Part shown: positions 9,177 through 17,949 of the stretch, one piece after another
How the letters are laid out: each line of letters starts with the position of its first letter
Numbering within the stretch: position 1 is the stretch's first letter
NCBI RefSeq assembly: GCF_026250525.1
Contig: NZ_CP111044.1
Location: forward strand, 434,001-498,000
Length of the DNA: 64,000 nucleotides
Origin: Chondrinema litorale
Lineage (GTDB): Bacteria > Bacteroidota > Bacteroidia > Cytophagales > Flammeovirgaceae
Reading direction: 5' to 3'
The notes under the pieces: model-generated
Seen by the model: the letters and a program-made list of their open reading frames with translations, nothing else
Told to the model about the DNA's origin: nothing
Databases searched by the model: none
Made by a program: the position numbers and the translations under genes

Positions 9177-10433
9177 TTATTCTTGAACTTCTAAATAACC
9201 AATGGCTCTTGGGTAAGTATCTGTTATGTCAAATACATGAGAGAAGGTGTCATCATCATTGAGGATATAATAACCTGAACCTTCATCATCATTTTTTACT
9301 TGGAAGTATAACTCACCATTTACATCAAAAAGGTTTCCGTCTGCATGCCCAAATGTGGTAGCCGGTGCACCTGTAACCATTGTAGCCGCTTTGGTTTCAA
9401 TATCTACTGCGTACACATTATAGAAAGTATTCAACATATTAGAATAATCTGCGGCAATAGCTTCATCGGAACAATCTACATACAGTTTATCATTGAAATA
9501 AGAAATAGACCAAACTAGTCCATCTATACCGCTGCTTAAAATATCAGAACCGGTAAGTAGCCAATCTTGATCAAAATCGGTTTCGCCAGCATTAATTCTA
9601 AAAACACATGAAAGCGGAACATTTCCATTATCATCGGTTGCAAAAAGTGCGTGAGTAGACATGTAAATCGCGCCTTCATCAGTAACTAAAAGTGCAGGAT
9701 ACTCAGTAATACTACTGTGGCCTTGGTCATATACTTCTCCTTCATGCACAATCAATTTTTCAGCGGTACCACTCTCTATATCAATTACAGCCATGGTAAA
9801 ATGCGGTTCTTTCACTCCTTCTGCTGCTTCATCGGTAAGCGTATATTCAACATTAGCGAAAAGGATTCCTTCAGATGCTACCAAAGTTGTAGAACCCACA
9901 TTAATATCGAAGTTGGTCAAATCCTCCTCAGTAAATAAATTGCTTACATCTATCTGACCTGTACGTGCCATTGTGGTAGGATTAAAGGTTTGAACAGCCA
10001 GTGTGCCAAGGTCGCCATCAAAATAAAAACCAGTGTTTTCATCCTGAATAAAATAAGTAGGTGCAACCGATGAACTAATGAATCCATCCAATTCTAAAGC
10101 ACCATCGGCACTCAAACTATAGCGAACAATACCTGTTTCCCCAGTAAACTTATATTTTTTGAAAGCCCACTTGTTGTCAATTACCACAAAACGACCATAA
10201 GCATCCACTTGGCTCGTATTCTCTCCTACGTTTTCGATATCACCAGATGGCATGGAATCGTACGAACTCAAATAAGCTTCGCCAGTTGCCAGCTTTTCAG
10301 TTGATGACATTACCAAATAGCGACCTTCTACATCTTCAATTGGTTCAACTTCTTCAGCGTCATCATTAGAACATGAAGCAAGCATCGTTATCATTAACAG
10401 TAATATAAGATGTAAAACTCTAGTATTTTTCAT
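9177..10433 (-). CDS. DUF4374-type lipoprotein of the siderophore operon
   Basis: 418 residues. The signal peptide ends in the lipobox LASCSNDD (Cys at about 21). The mature protein is acidic and repetitive, with blade-like repeats (GRYLVMSSTEKLATGEAYL, GRFVVIDNKWAFKKYKF, IDGLVWSISYFNDKLYVD), suggesting a beta-propeller. DUF4374 lipoproteins occur next to TonB siderophore receptors in Bacteroidota and are thought to bind the substrate at the surface. The gene begins 13 bp after the receptor stop. Confidence 0.8.
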   Translation of the reverse strand: MKNTRVLHLILLLMITMLASCSNDDAEEVEPIEDVEGRYLVMSSTEKLATGEAYLSSYDSMPSGDIENVGENTSQVDAYGRFVVIDNKWAFKKYKFTGETGIVRYSLSADGALELDGFISSSVAPTYFIQDENTGFYFDGDLGTLAVQTFNPTTMARTGQIDVSNLFTEEDLTNFDINVGSTTLVASEGILFANVEYTLTDEAAEGVKEPHFTMAVIDIESGTAEKLIVHEGEVYDQGHSSITEYPALLVTDEGAIYMSTHALFATDDNGNVPLSCVFRINAGETDFDQDWLLTGSDILSSGIDGLVWSISYFNDKLYVDCSDEAIAADYSNMLNTFYNVYAVDIETKAATMVTGAPATTFGHADGNLFDVNGELYFQVKNDDEGSGYYILNDDDTFSHVFDITDTYPRAIGYLEVQE

Positions 10434-10446
10434 AGTGTGCGTATTG

Positions 10447-12873
10447 TTAAATGTTAGAAAAGTTTAGTAAATAGGTAAGCTTAAAATGGAAGCTTCTACC
10501 CGCATTTTGTATTTTGAAGTTGTCGTAAACAGGCGTATCGAATATATTTTTCACTTCGATACCTGTAGAAAATTTTTTGCTTTGGTTAGGTATCCATACT
10601 ATCCCAGCAGAATGGATATGCTGTTTTTCTATATATAATGAGGTTTCGAGTCCTGGCTCTCCCCACAATTGTAAGAAACCTTCGGGTTCAAGTTTTTTAG
10701 GAATCCGCTTTAAAAAGTATGGGTGTACATAAGAGTAATTCCAATAAGCTTTTAGTGCATCATTTTTAGCAAAAATGCCATTAAAATCAGCTTCTAATCC
10801 CAAGTTTGCAAAGAAGTAAGGCATGTTACTTACTCGGGCATCATCGTAAAGAGCTGTCTCTCCATCTTGGTGTCCCTTTTGCCTAAAGCTTTGGTAGGTC
10901 ATGTTCCCTCTAAAAGCATATCGCTTTAAAAATTGATAGCGAATTTCAGTTTCTAAACCATAACCTCTTACTTTATTAAGGTTTTCAGCAATGCTGTAAA
11001 ATACCTCTTCTGAAAGTCTAGTCGAAATCATATCTTTCGTGTAGCGATAGAAGAAATTTAAGTCTAACATCAAGTTGCTACTATCTTGATGGTGTAAACT
11101 CAGGTTTAAATTTGTACTGCGTTCGGGTTTAAGACCAAAGTTGGCTAGTACGTTATCACCATCGCCAAAGATTTCGCGCTGTGTAGGTAATCTAGTAGCT
11201 TGTTCTGCAGATAATCGTACAAAAGATCGATTATTTAAACGATATCGAATTGAATTGCCCAAGCCAAAAGTGGAAATACTTGCAGACTCTTCTTCATCAC
11301 TTACCAAGCCTGTACTTACATCATAAGACAAACCACTTGAGTTTGAATAATAATATTTTACTTGAAAGCTGTTTTCAATTTTACCATCTTTCAAATCACT
11401 GTCTAGAGCTAAACCTGAAACAAGTTTGTTATAATTTGCTGGAAGACTGATTAATGGAACAGGGTTTTCACCTTCAGTTTCATCGCCATAAGGATCGTCT
11501 CCTTCTTGGCTATATTTGTTAAATACTGTGTTAAAAGTGATGGTATTGCTTTCACTTAAACTAAGAACTGCTGTCGTTCGCGAGGTGGTGTTGTACATAT
11601 CCAAAGTGGTAAGGTTTGCACTTCCTGCCTCTCCGGGTTCTTGGTTGTTTTCATTCGCTATAAAATTACCTAACCAATCGTATCTACCATTTAAAGTATC
11701 TACAGCAACTCTGGTAATTTTGCTATAAGCTAGAAATTGATCTACATAAAGCTTGTTACTGAACAATCGTTTTTTGTAGCGTATGGTCGGAATAAAATCG
11801 GCTGTTTGCGTATTATAAGCTGCCCCAAGCGGATATTGCATCAACTGTCCAAATTGATTCTCTCTGTATATTTTAAAGTTGGTTACCGAAAACTTAAGCT
11901 CATCTGCCCATGTGCGATTTCTAAACCCGATGAATGCCTCTACATAATGTTGGCGAAAAGTATTGTGAAAAAGCTTCGTCTTTATTGGTATTTCATTTCT
12001 CGTTTCTTCGTCTACATAGTTTACATTTACATTATAATTGTTATCAGAGTAGTTGTAAAATGCTTCTACCCCGCCAAAAAGTTTATTATTTTTTGAACTC
12101 AAATTCGCATTTAATGTCGCACGATGTGTATTGAAAGAAGCTATTTCATAAGAAGCAGAAATATTATTTACATTTTTATTAGTAGATACTAAATTCAAAG
12201 CACCTCCTAATGCATCTGAACCTAAATCTGCTGGCAATACCCCCTTATAAACCTCAACACGCTCCAATGTATTGGTAGGCACAAGTCCAATACTAAATGC
12301 CGTACCCAAGTAGTCCATAGGGATACCATCTTTAAATACTCGGATAGAATTTCCCTGAAAGCCATTTAAGTTGATTTGCGTATTTGAGCCTAAGCCACCA
12401 GACTGTCGAATACGAATACCTGGCGAGCGATTAATTAATTCTACTACCGAAGCTGATTGTAATTTGAACTTTTCAGTCTCTATTACTTGTACTTTGATTG
12501 AACCAGATTTTTTAGACTCAGAAATACTTTTACCTTCTACCACTATTTCATCTAATGCTTGCCCCGATAAAGAGAGTTGAATCTGTAATTCAATTGGTTC
12601 ATTTTTTTTTAGCTCTATAGATATTATCTTATTTTCAAAACCTAAATACCTAACCTCAAGTTGTTGTTTACCAACAGGAACTTTTGAAATAGTAAAATCT
12701 CCATTAAAATCAGTTACAGTGCCTAATTGCGAACCTTTAATTAATACAGTTGCTCCATACAATGGCTCTCCCTTACCACTAGTTACAGAGCCAGAAATAA
12801 CCACTTGTGCATATACTTCACCTATAAAAGCTGAAAAAAACAGAAATAGGATTAGTTTTTTATAACTTTGCAT
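10447..12873 (-). CDS. TonB-dependent receptor, probably for a ferric siderophore
   Basis: 808 residues. The signal peptide ends EVYAQ at ~23. A CarboxypepD_reg-like domain (25-110, SGSVTSGKGEPLYGATVLIK) is followed by the plug (VIETEKFKLQSASVVELINR, GSDALGGALNLVSTN) and a 22-strand barrel ending FHFKLTYLLNFSNI. It is much shorter than SusC proteins and lacks their LGIKR-like segment, fitting a classical TBDR. Downstream PepSY, DUF3325 and DUF3649-like genes and a divergent AraC regulator argue for ferric-siderophore import. First gene of a five-gene operon. Confidence 0.92.
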   Translation of the reverse strand: MQSYKKLILFLFFSAFIGEVYAQVVISGSVTSGKGEPLYGATVLIKGSQLGTVTDFNGDFTISKVPVGKQQLEVRYLGFENKIISIELKKNEPIELQIQLSLSGQALDEIVVEGKSISESKKSGSIKVQVIETEKFKLQSASVVELINRSPGIRIRQSGGLGSNTQINLNGFQGNSIRVFKDGIPMDYLGTAFSIGLVPTNTLERVEVYKGVLPADLGSDALGGALNLVSTNKNVNNISASYEIASFNTHRATLNANLSSKNNKLFGGVEAFYNYSDNNYNVNVNYVDEETRNEIPIKTKLFHNTFRQHYVEAFIGFRNRTWADELKFSVTNFKIYRENQFGQLMQYPLGAAYNTQTADFIPTIRYKKRLFSNKLYVDQFLAYSKITRVAVDTLNGRYDWLGNFIANENNQEPGEAGSANLTTLDMYNTTSRTTAVLSLSESNTITFNTVFNKYSQEGDDPYGDETEGENPVPLISLPANYNKLVSGLALDSDLKDGKIENSFQVKYYYSNSSGLSYDVSTGLVSDEEESASISTFGLGNSIRYRLNNRSFVRLSAEQATRLPTQREIFGDGDNVLANFGLKPERSTNLNLSLHHQDSSNLMLDLNFFYRYTKDMISTRLSEEVFYSIAENLNKVRGYGLETEIRYQFLKRYAFRGNMTYQSFRQKGHQDGETALYDDARVSNMPYFFANLGLEADFNGIFAKNDALKAYWNYSYVHPYFLKRIPKKLEPEGFLQLWGEPGLETSLYIEKQHIHSAGIVWIPNQSKKFSTGIEVKNIFDTPVYDNFKIQNAGRSFHFKLTYLLNFSNI

Positions 12874-12899
12874 TTAATTAGTCTAAATAAGAATAGCTG

Positions 12900-12960
12900 C
12901 AAAGCTACATGAAGGCTTAAAACAATAAATAACGCAAAACGCATTTTAACCTACGTAATT
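12900..12960 (-). promoter_or_regulatory. Divergent promoter/operator region of the siderophore locus
   Basis: The minus strand carries TAGCTTTG (12900-12907 on the plus strand as CAAAGCTA), a match to the Bacteroidota -7 consensus TAnnTTTG, 27 bp upstream of the receptor start. Just beyond it is a short direct repeat, AACGCAAAACGCA, around 12930-12943, a plausible AraC half-site pair. The -33 element is not convincing, so the call is tentative. Confidence 0.35.
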
Positions 12961-12997
12961 GATCAATTATTAAAGGGGACTTTTAAATAGTTAGATT

Positions 12998-13870
12998 TTG
13001 AATAATAAACTAAACAAATGTATTTATTTAGAAGGTGCGAGAATCTTTATTCGAGATTTAGATACTGCTTTGCCTTTAGAGTTTGATATCAATCATGATT
13101 TCCCATTTATCAAGCTTCATTTATTATTTAAAGGTAAATCTCATTATGAACCTAATTCTGAGCGAGGTTTGCCCATTACTATAGAAGATGGTCAATACAA
13201 TTTCTTCTATTTACCAGTAGTTCAAGGCAAATTAAATATGACTTCGAACTTTATTAGTTCTGTAGATATAGAATGCGATGAGGTATTTATAAAGCGCTTG
13301 TTTAAAAACGATTTATTTAAAATTAGTGGTTGCTTTGGCGAATCTATTAAAGCAAAATTACCTTTTAAGATGCATGAGGAAAGCCAAGCGATTCCCCCAT
13401 TTCTAAAAAACAAAGTAGATGAAATTGTTTCTAGCATAATAGCAGGTGATGTAGATATTATCAGTATCGAAACTAAATTGAAAGCTATTTATAGTTATTT
13501 GTTTGATCAAATAAAGCATGCTGGTCAAGACAAACAACCTGCTATATTGAAAACTGAAGAGCGAGAAAAAGTACTTAGGGTAGAACAAATTTTACGACAA
13601 CGAATAAAGGAACCTATTACTGTTGATGAATTAGCCGCTACAATTGGCACCAACCGCCACAAGCTTAACCGCGATTTTAAAAAGGTGTACAACGAGCCTA
13701 TTTTCTCTTATTTAACTCACTTGCGAATGGAGAAAGCAAAAATGATGTTGATTACCAAAAAAATGAATGTGTCTGAAGTAGCTGACATGGTAGGCTATAA
13801 AAATCCACAACACTTTACCGCAGCTTTTAAAAGATACTTTGGCTATGTTCCCAGCAAATTAATAGGATAA
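12998..13870 (+). CDS. AraC-family regulator, PchR-like, of the siderophore operon
   Basis: 290 residues. The C-terminal ~100 residues form the double HTH of AraC/XylS proteins: ITVDELAATIGTNRHKLNRDF, then MNVSEVADMVGYKNPQHFTA and FKRYFGYVPSK. The N-terminal ~180 residues are a sensor domain of the sort found in PchR, which binds ferric siderophore. It is divergent from the TonB receptor, the usual place for its activator. No ATG is available near the front; the frame begins with TTG at 12998 (ATT at 12995 is an alternative) after a purine-rich AAAGGGGA at about 12972. The start is therefore less certain than the gene. Confidence 0.88.
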   Translation: MNNKLNKCIYLEGARIFIRDLDTALPLEFDINHDFPFIKLHLLFKGKSHYEPNSERGLPITIEDGQYNFFYLPVVQGKLNMTSNFISSVDIECDEVFIKRLFKNDLFKISGCFGESIKAKLPFKMHEESQAIPPFLKNKVDEIVSSIIAGDVDIISIETKLKAIYSYLFDQIKHAGQDKQPAILKTEEREKVLRVEQILRQRIKEPITVDELAATIGTNRHKLNRDFKKVYNEPIFSYLTHLRMEKAKMMLITKKMNVSEVADMVGYKNPQHFTAAFKRYFGYVPSKLIG

Positions 13871-13914
13871 TATTTAAGCGACTTAAAAAAAATGTAGTTT
13901 ACAACCAGAAAATA

Positions 13915-14775
13915 ATGCATAAAAAAACAAAGTCCATCCCTTTAAATACTATGCCGGATAGTTTTAGCCATGGTATAGCCGTAGCTAAGGTTACAGCAAA
14001 AGATTTGGATTTTGATAAGATAAAACAAGCACACCGAGATGATTACCATTTATTCTTTTTATTAGAAGAGGGAACTGCACTATTTGAAATTGATTTTCAA
14101 AAGTACAGATTAGAACAACATTGCATCATGTATATTCAACCCTTTCAGGTACATAGAGGTCTATCAGTCGATAATGTAGAATTCTATATGCTGATTATTA
14201 ATAATGAAAGCTTGAACTCTGAGTACTTACAACTATTAAAAGATATTGCTCCTGCCCAACCATTACCATTAACTAAAGAAGTTTTTTCAATTATCTCAGA
14301 AACCACATCTCTTTGTCTAAAATTTTATAATAGAAAACATGAAAAGTTACACCCCCTATTACTGAGAGACAGTTGCAATTCATTAGTTGCATTAATTATT
14401 TCACAGTATTTAGTAAAATCAAAATCGATAGATACAATATCTCGGTTCGAATTAATTACCAAAAAATTTAGATCTATATTGGATAGCGATTTTATGCATA
14501 CCAAAAGTCCAACAGACTTTGCTAAAAAACTAAATATTTCTAATGTGTATTTAAATGAATGTGTTAAAAAGGTAACAGAAAAATCTGTTTCTTACCATAT
14601 ACAGCAAAGAGTTATTTTAGAAGCTAAACGATTGTTATACCATTCTAATAAATCTGTAAAAGAAATAGCCTTTGAATTAGGGTATTACGACTATCCATAT
14701 TTTTCCAGATTGTTCAAAAAAGTCACAGGAATGACTGCTTTGTCTTTTAGGTGTCGATCAAAAAACATTGATTAA
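13915..14775 (+). CDS. AraC-family regulator with N-terminal cupin sensor
   Basis: 286 residues. A cupin-like N-terminal domain (HLFFLLEEGTALFEIDFQKY, MYIQPFQVHRG) is followed by a C-terminal AraC double HTH (SPTDFAKKLNISNVYLNECV, SVKEIAFELGYYDYPYFSRL, FKKVTGMTALSFR). It sits between the PchR-like regulator and the siderophore-interacting protein and points to the latter 78 bp downstream, so it probably controls that gene. The ATG at 13915 is the natural start. Confidence 0.88.
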   Translation: MHKKTKSIPLNTMPDSFSHGIAVAKVTAKDLDFDKIKQAHRDDYHLFFLLEEGTALFEIDFQKYRLEQHCIMYIQPFQVHRGLSVDNVEFYMLIINNESLNSEYLQLLKDIAPAQPLPLTKEVFSIISETTSLCLKFYNRKHEKLHPLLLRDSCNSLVALIISQYLVKSKSIDTISRFELITKKFRSILDSDFMHTKSPTDFAKKLNISNVYLNECVKKVTEKSVSYHIQQRVILEAKRLLYHSNKSVKEIAFELGYYDYPYFSRLFKKVTGMTALSFRCRSKNID

Positions 14776-14853
14776 TCCAATACTTACCTCGAATATACCT
14801 TTCTAACTTACGATAAAGGGCATTTTTTTGTAATCGTAAAAAACAGTAAGATT

Positions 14854-15567
14854 ATGCCAAATGCACCTAAATGGGTGTTTGATGTTGCCGAACGTCTAAT
14901 GCCAAAGTTACCCTTAATGGAAGTTACAAAAACTGAGTCCTTATCAGCAGAGGTAAAGAGAGTTCAGTTTAAAGGTGATTTTAACACGCTAAATATACAA
15001 GTTGGTTCTTATATGGATTTTCGCGTTAGTGATACTGAAGTGAGAAGATATACCATTTCTTATATTGATCACAAGAAAAGTATTATAGAATTTATAGTTC
15101 ATATTCATGGTAAAGGTGCTGGAAGCCAATTTATGAATAATTTTCAAATAGGAAACATAGCCAATGTTAATCAAGCGAGAGCTCATAAATATTACGAAGA
15201 GTCGGTAGAAAAATATGTGATCTTTGGAGATGAAACTTCTTTAGGATTAGCCTGTTCATTTCTACCTGTTTTAAAACAAAATGGTCATCAATTCCAATAC
15301 TATTTTGAGTTGGAAGATGCCAATAAAAATGTTCCCCAATTATTACAATTAGAAAACTTTACAGTGTTTCCTAAAAATGGATCATTCGAAAATGATAATT
15401 GGCTAAACTATTTACCTATTTTTCAAACACCAGATTGGCAAGAATATAAATTTATATTGACAGGAAATGTAAAATCTGCTAAAGCTTTTAGAAAGTTAAT
15501 TAAGAAAAAATGTAATGCTAAAATTATTTTACATGGCTATTGGCTAGAAGGAAAAAAGGGATTGTAA
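14854..15567 (+). CDS. Siderophore-interacting protein (FAD-dependent ferric-siderophore reductase)
   Basis: 237 residues, the usual length of the SIP/ViuB family. An FAD-binding barrel (about 20-115) carries the flavin motif VRRYTISYID and the loop HIHGKGAGSQFMNNF. The NAD(P)H-binding C-terminal half begins YVIFGDETSLGLACSFLPVL. The expected reaction is NAD(P)H-driven reduction of Fe(III)-siderophore in the cytoplasm to release Fe(II). The position beside a TonB siderophore receptor operon supports this. Confidence 0.88.
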   Translation: MPNAPKWVFDVAERLMPKLPLMEVTKTESLSAEVKRVQFKGDFNTLNIQVGSYMDFRVSDTEVRRYTISYIDHKKSIIEFIVHIHGKGAGSQFMNNFQIGNIANVNQARAHKYYEESVEKYVIFGDETSLGLACSFLPVLKQNGHQFQYYFELEDANKNVPQLLQLENFTVFPKNGSFENDNWLNYLPIFQTPDWQEYKFILTGNVKSAKAFRKLIKKKCNAKIILHGYWLEGKKGL

Positions 15568-15875
15568 AAAACTCAGTCTTGCTAAGAGAAAATAACTCTC
15601 GACATTATTTTTAACTATAGAGTAATGCTGCAATACACTTACAGTAACTACACTGTTAAGAATAATTCAATCTAGCTATAGATTAAGCTACTTTTGTTAT
15701 TTTGCAGTTAAATTTAAAAGAAAGACAATTCTTAATTTTTAGAAGCAAAATATAGCACCGATGATATGCTGATTATTAATTGGAATTAGGTTAAGTTTCA
15801 ATGTCAATCAAATGGGATGTAAGCAATTCGTGGTTTGATATAAAGGGCATGATCAAAATTTAGAATCGAATAAAA
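15568..15875. other. Intergenic region, no gene seen
   Basis: 308 bp after the siderophore-interacting protein. I see no intact gene. TACTTTTG at 15689-15696 matches TAnnTTTG on the plus strand, but no -33 partner is evident. No terminator hairpin was found directly after the preceding stop. Confidence 0.35.
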
Positions 15876-16112
15876 ATGAATTTGGAATGCAATAGCCTTC
15901 CAAATTTTTTTTTCGCCTACTGGACTTTTAATGAAAGCGAGCAATTGACCTAGCAAATAAAAACAGATTGGATTTTCAACACGAGCGAAACAATTGAAAT
16001 TTCTAAGAAAGTGTTTCTCAAAGAATGGAAAAAATTCATTAAAAAAGTAGAAACAAATCTGATTAATCAAGGATATGATCTATCAACGATGAGTTTCCAT
16101 AGAGAACAATAA
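15876..16112 (+). pseudogene. Probable broken small ORF with an internal stop
   Basis: A frame from ATG 15876 to TAA 16110-16112 (78 codons) is interrupted only by TAG at 15951-15953. The part after the stop (DWIFNTSETIEISKKVFLKE, then KKFIKKVETNLINQGYDLS) looks coding: amphipathic, Lys/Glu rich, unlike random AT-rich translation. The part before it has FFFAYWTFNESEQLT. I do not recognise a family. It could be a gene remnant or a chance frame. Confidence 0.3.
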
Positions 16113-16128
16113 AAAGTAGCTGACAAAA

Positions 16129-16186
16129 GCTAAACTGCATTAACCAACCTTCGCTAATGCTAAGTCTGGAACAAATGCAGTTTAGC
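16129..16186. promoter_or_regulatory. 13-bp perfect inverted repeat upstream of the membrane LytTR gene
   Basis: GCTAAACTGCATT at 16129-16141 is matched exactly in inverted orientation by AATGCAGTTTAGC at 16174-16186, with 32 bp between the arms and 34 bp from the second arm to the LytTR start codon. As RNA it would form a long-loop hairpin in the leader; as DNA it could be a pair of operator half-sites for the adjacent regulator. No U-tract follows, so it is not an intrinsic terminator. Confidence 0.5.
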
Positions 16187-16220
16187 CAGAACCGTTACCT
16201 GTCAGTAGAGAAGATAGCCT

Positions 16221-17075
16221 ATGATTTTAAACAAAGAATATCCGGCACCAAACCCTACCATGAGAAATCTCGTGGTTTCGCTATTATTTGGTGTTTTCAT
16301 CGCCTTTTTCCTGATTTTTTTTGAACCCTTTGAGATTAACATATCCAGTGGCAAAAACACCATAGGTTCACTGCTTTTCTTTGGTGTAATATCCACTTTT
16401 GTTCTTTTCATTTTTTTGTATGTCTTACCGCTTTTTTTACCTGATTTTTTTTCTGACAAGCATTGGAAGGTAAAACATCAAATCATCTTTTGCTCTGTCA
16501 TCTTGTTCATAATCGCCACATTAAATGGTATTTATACGAATTACATTAACTCTATGAGTTTTAGCTGGTCCAACTATTGGTGGATTATCAATAGAACTTT
16601 CGTTTTGGGCAGTATACCTTTCTCATTTTTCATATTGATCGATTATAAAAGAAGAGATGTAATTAACAAGGAATTGGCTCTTAATATGTTAAATGAAAAA
16701 ACTGAAACTAAGCAGACACCAAAAATCGGTATACACTCAATCGTCACTGATTTAAAGAACGAGATATTTACCTTCGAAGATCGGGATTTTAGCTATGCAG
16801 TGGCTGAAGGGAACTATACAGATTTTTATTTTTCCGGCAAGGGTGAATTGAATAGTGTGACCTATAGAATCTCACTTAGCTCATTTGAAAAGCAGATAAA
16901 TTCCTCCAACCTACAAAGATGTCATAGATCATACCTTGTCAATCTGGATAAGGTTATCAATATTTCTGGGAATGCTCAAGGGTTAAAACTGACACTCGAT
17001 GATAATACTTCTGAAATACCCGTTTCTAGAAAATATATCTCGATGATTAAAGCCTCGCTTTTAAAGAAATTCTGA
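16221..17075 (+). CDS. Membrane-bound LytTR-domain transcription regulator
   Basis: 284 residues. Four membrane helices lie in residues ~14-140 (LVVSLLFGVFIAFFLIFF, FFGVISTFVLFIFLYVLPLF, IIFCSVILFIIATLNGIY, FVLGSIPFSFFILIDY). A linker follows, then a C-terminal LytTR DNA-binding domain (~185-282) with YAVAEGNYTDFYF, LQRCHRSYLVNLDKV and IPVSRKYISMIK. There is no receiver domain, so it is a one-component membrane LytTR protein, common in Bacteroidota. The ATG at 16221 is clear. The DUF2306 gene 124 bp downstream may be its target. Confidence 0.88.
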   Translation: MILNKEYPAPNPTMRNLVVSLLFGVFIAFFLIFFEPFEINISSGKNTIGSLLFFGVISTFVLFIFLYVLPLFLPDFFSDKHWKVKHQIIFCSVILFIIATLNGIYTNYINSMSFSWSNYWWIINRTFVLGSIPFSFFILIDYKRRDVINKELALNMLNEKTETKQTPKIGIHSIVTDLKNEIFTFEDRDFSYAVAEGNYTDFYFSGKGELNSVTYRISLSSFEKQINSSNLQRCHRSYLVNLDKVINISGNAQGLKLTLDDNTSEIPVSRKYISMIKASLLKKF

Positions 17076-17199
17076 TTTGTCAAAGCATGCCATCCATCAC
17101 ATTGCGAAGACATTTATACCATTTGCTTTGTAATTCAAAACATTGCTTTGACATTCAACCCACGGGCTGATTATTTATTAATGCGTCACTTATGTTTGA

Positions 17200-17820
17200 G
17201 TGATGAAGAAAAAAGCCCTTTTTATATTTTTAATCATAGGAGCAATATCTATGATCGTGATGTCTGTGCATTACTTTCTCGAAGATCAGTCAGGGATACT
17301 GAGAAAGAAAGAAGTAGCTTACAATTTATGGTACATGGTTGTTTTTAGAGCACATATACTATTTGGACTCATAGCAATAACCACAGGTCCTTTTCAATTT
17401 ATTAGACGTATACGGGAAAGAAATAAGTTGACGCATATGCTTTTTGGATATTCATACTTCGTAAGTGTATTGATTAGTGGCTTATCTGGTATAGTGGTCG
17501 CGCCTTTTGCTATGGGAGGGTGGATTACATCAATAGGCTTTACTCTATTGGCTGGTTTATGGCTTTTTATAACCGGAATGTCAGTATTTGCCATTAAAAG
17601 CAAAGATTTCAATAAACACATGCGATGGTCATACCTAAGCTATTCACTCACTTTTGCCGCTATTACCCAAAGAACGTTACTGTTAATTCCTCTACTTACC
17701 AGCGTACGATTCATACTTATATATCAATTATCCGCCTGGCTCCCATGGATTTTAAACCTGCTGATCGCCTACTCAATATTTAATCGATCTGCAACTAAAA
17801 TGAAAAATACACATGAATAA
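17200..17820 (+). CDS. DUF2306 integral membrane protein
   Basis: 206 residues with six or seven membrane helices (ALFIFLIIGAISMIVMSVHY, FGLIAITTGPFQF, SVLISGLSGIVVAPF, SIGFTLLAGLWLFITGMSVF and others). HILFGLIAITTGPFQFIRRI, LTHMLFGYSYF and HMRWSYLSYSLTFAAITQR carry the conserved His/Arg pattern of DUF2306. Function is unknown; conserved intramembrane His residues hint at heme or redox chemistry. GTG 17200 and ATG 17203 are adjacent starts; the ATG is more likely. Confidence 0.82.
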   Translation: MMKKKALFIFLIIGAISMIVMSVHYFLEDQSGILRKKEVAYNLWYMVVFRAHILFGLIAITTGPFQFIRRIRERNKLTHMLFGYSYFVSVLISGLSGIVVAPFAMGGWITSIGFTLLAGLWLFITGMSVFAIKSKDFNKHMRWSYLSYSLTFAAITQRTLLLIPLLTSVRFILIYQLSAWLPWILNLLIAYSIFNRSATKMKNTHE

Positions 17821-17949
17821 GTTACAAGCTTAAATGACATAGCACATACCTTTACCAAACTATTTGATACTGAAATGTAAAACCGATACTTTAGTAGATA
17901 TTTACAAAAGCCAGAGGCGCGTGCTATAGCTGGTGTTAACTAGAAACCA

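Noticed and set aside
11737..12096. Plus-strand ORF of 119 codons inside the TonB receptor
   Set aside because: Antisense to a well-supported barrel domain; its sequence is Tyr/Ile/Cys rich with no recognisable motif.
15804..16070. Minus-strand ORF of 88 codons opposite the broken plus-strand frame
   Set aside because: Phe/Ile-rich composition typical of an antisense shadow of Lys/Glu/Asn-rich coding DNA; no good start context.
16202..16459. Minus-strand Lys-rich ORF antisense to the LytTR membrane domain
   Set aside because: Lys richness arises from the complement of Phe/Leu-rich membrane helices; no independent support.
17148..17348. Plus-strand 66-codon ORF overlapping the DUF2306 start
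   Set aside because: Overlaps a clear membrane protein in another frame and has no family features.
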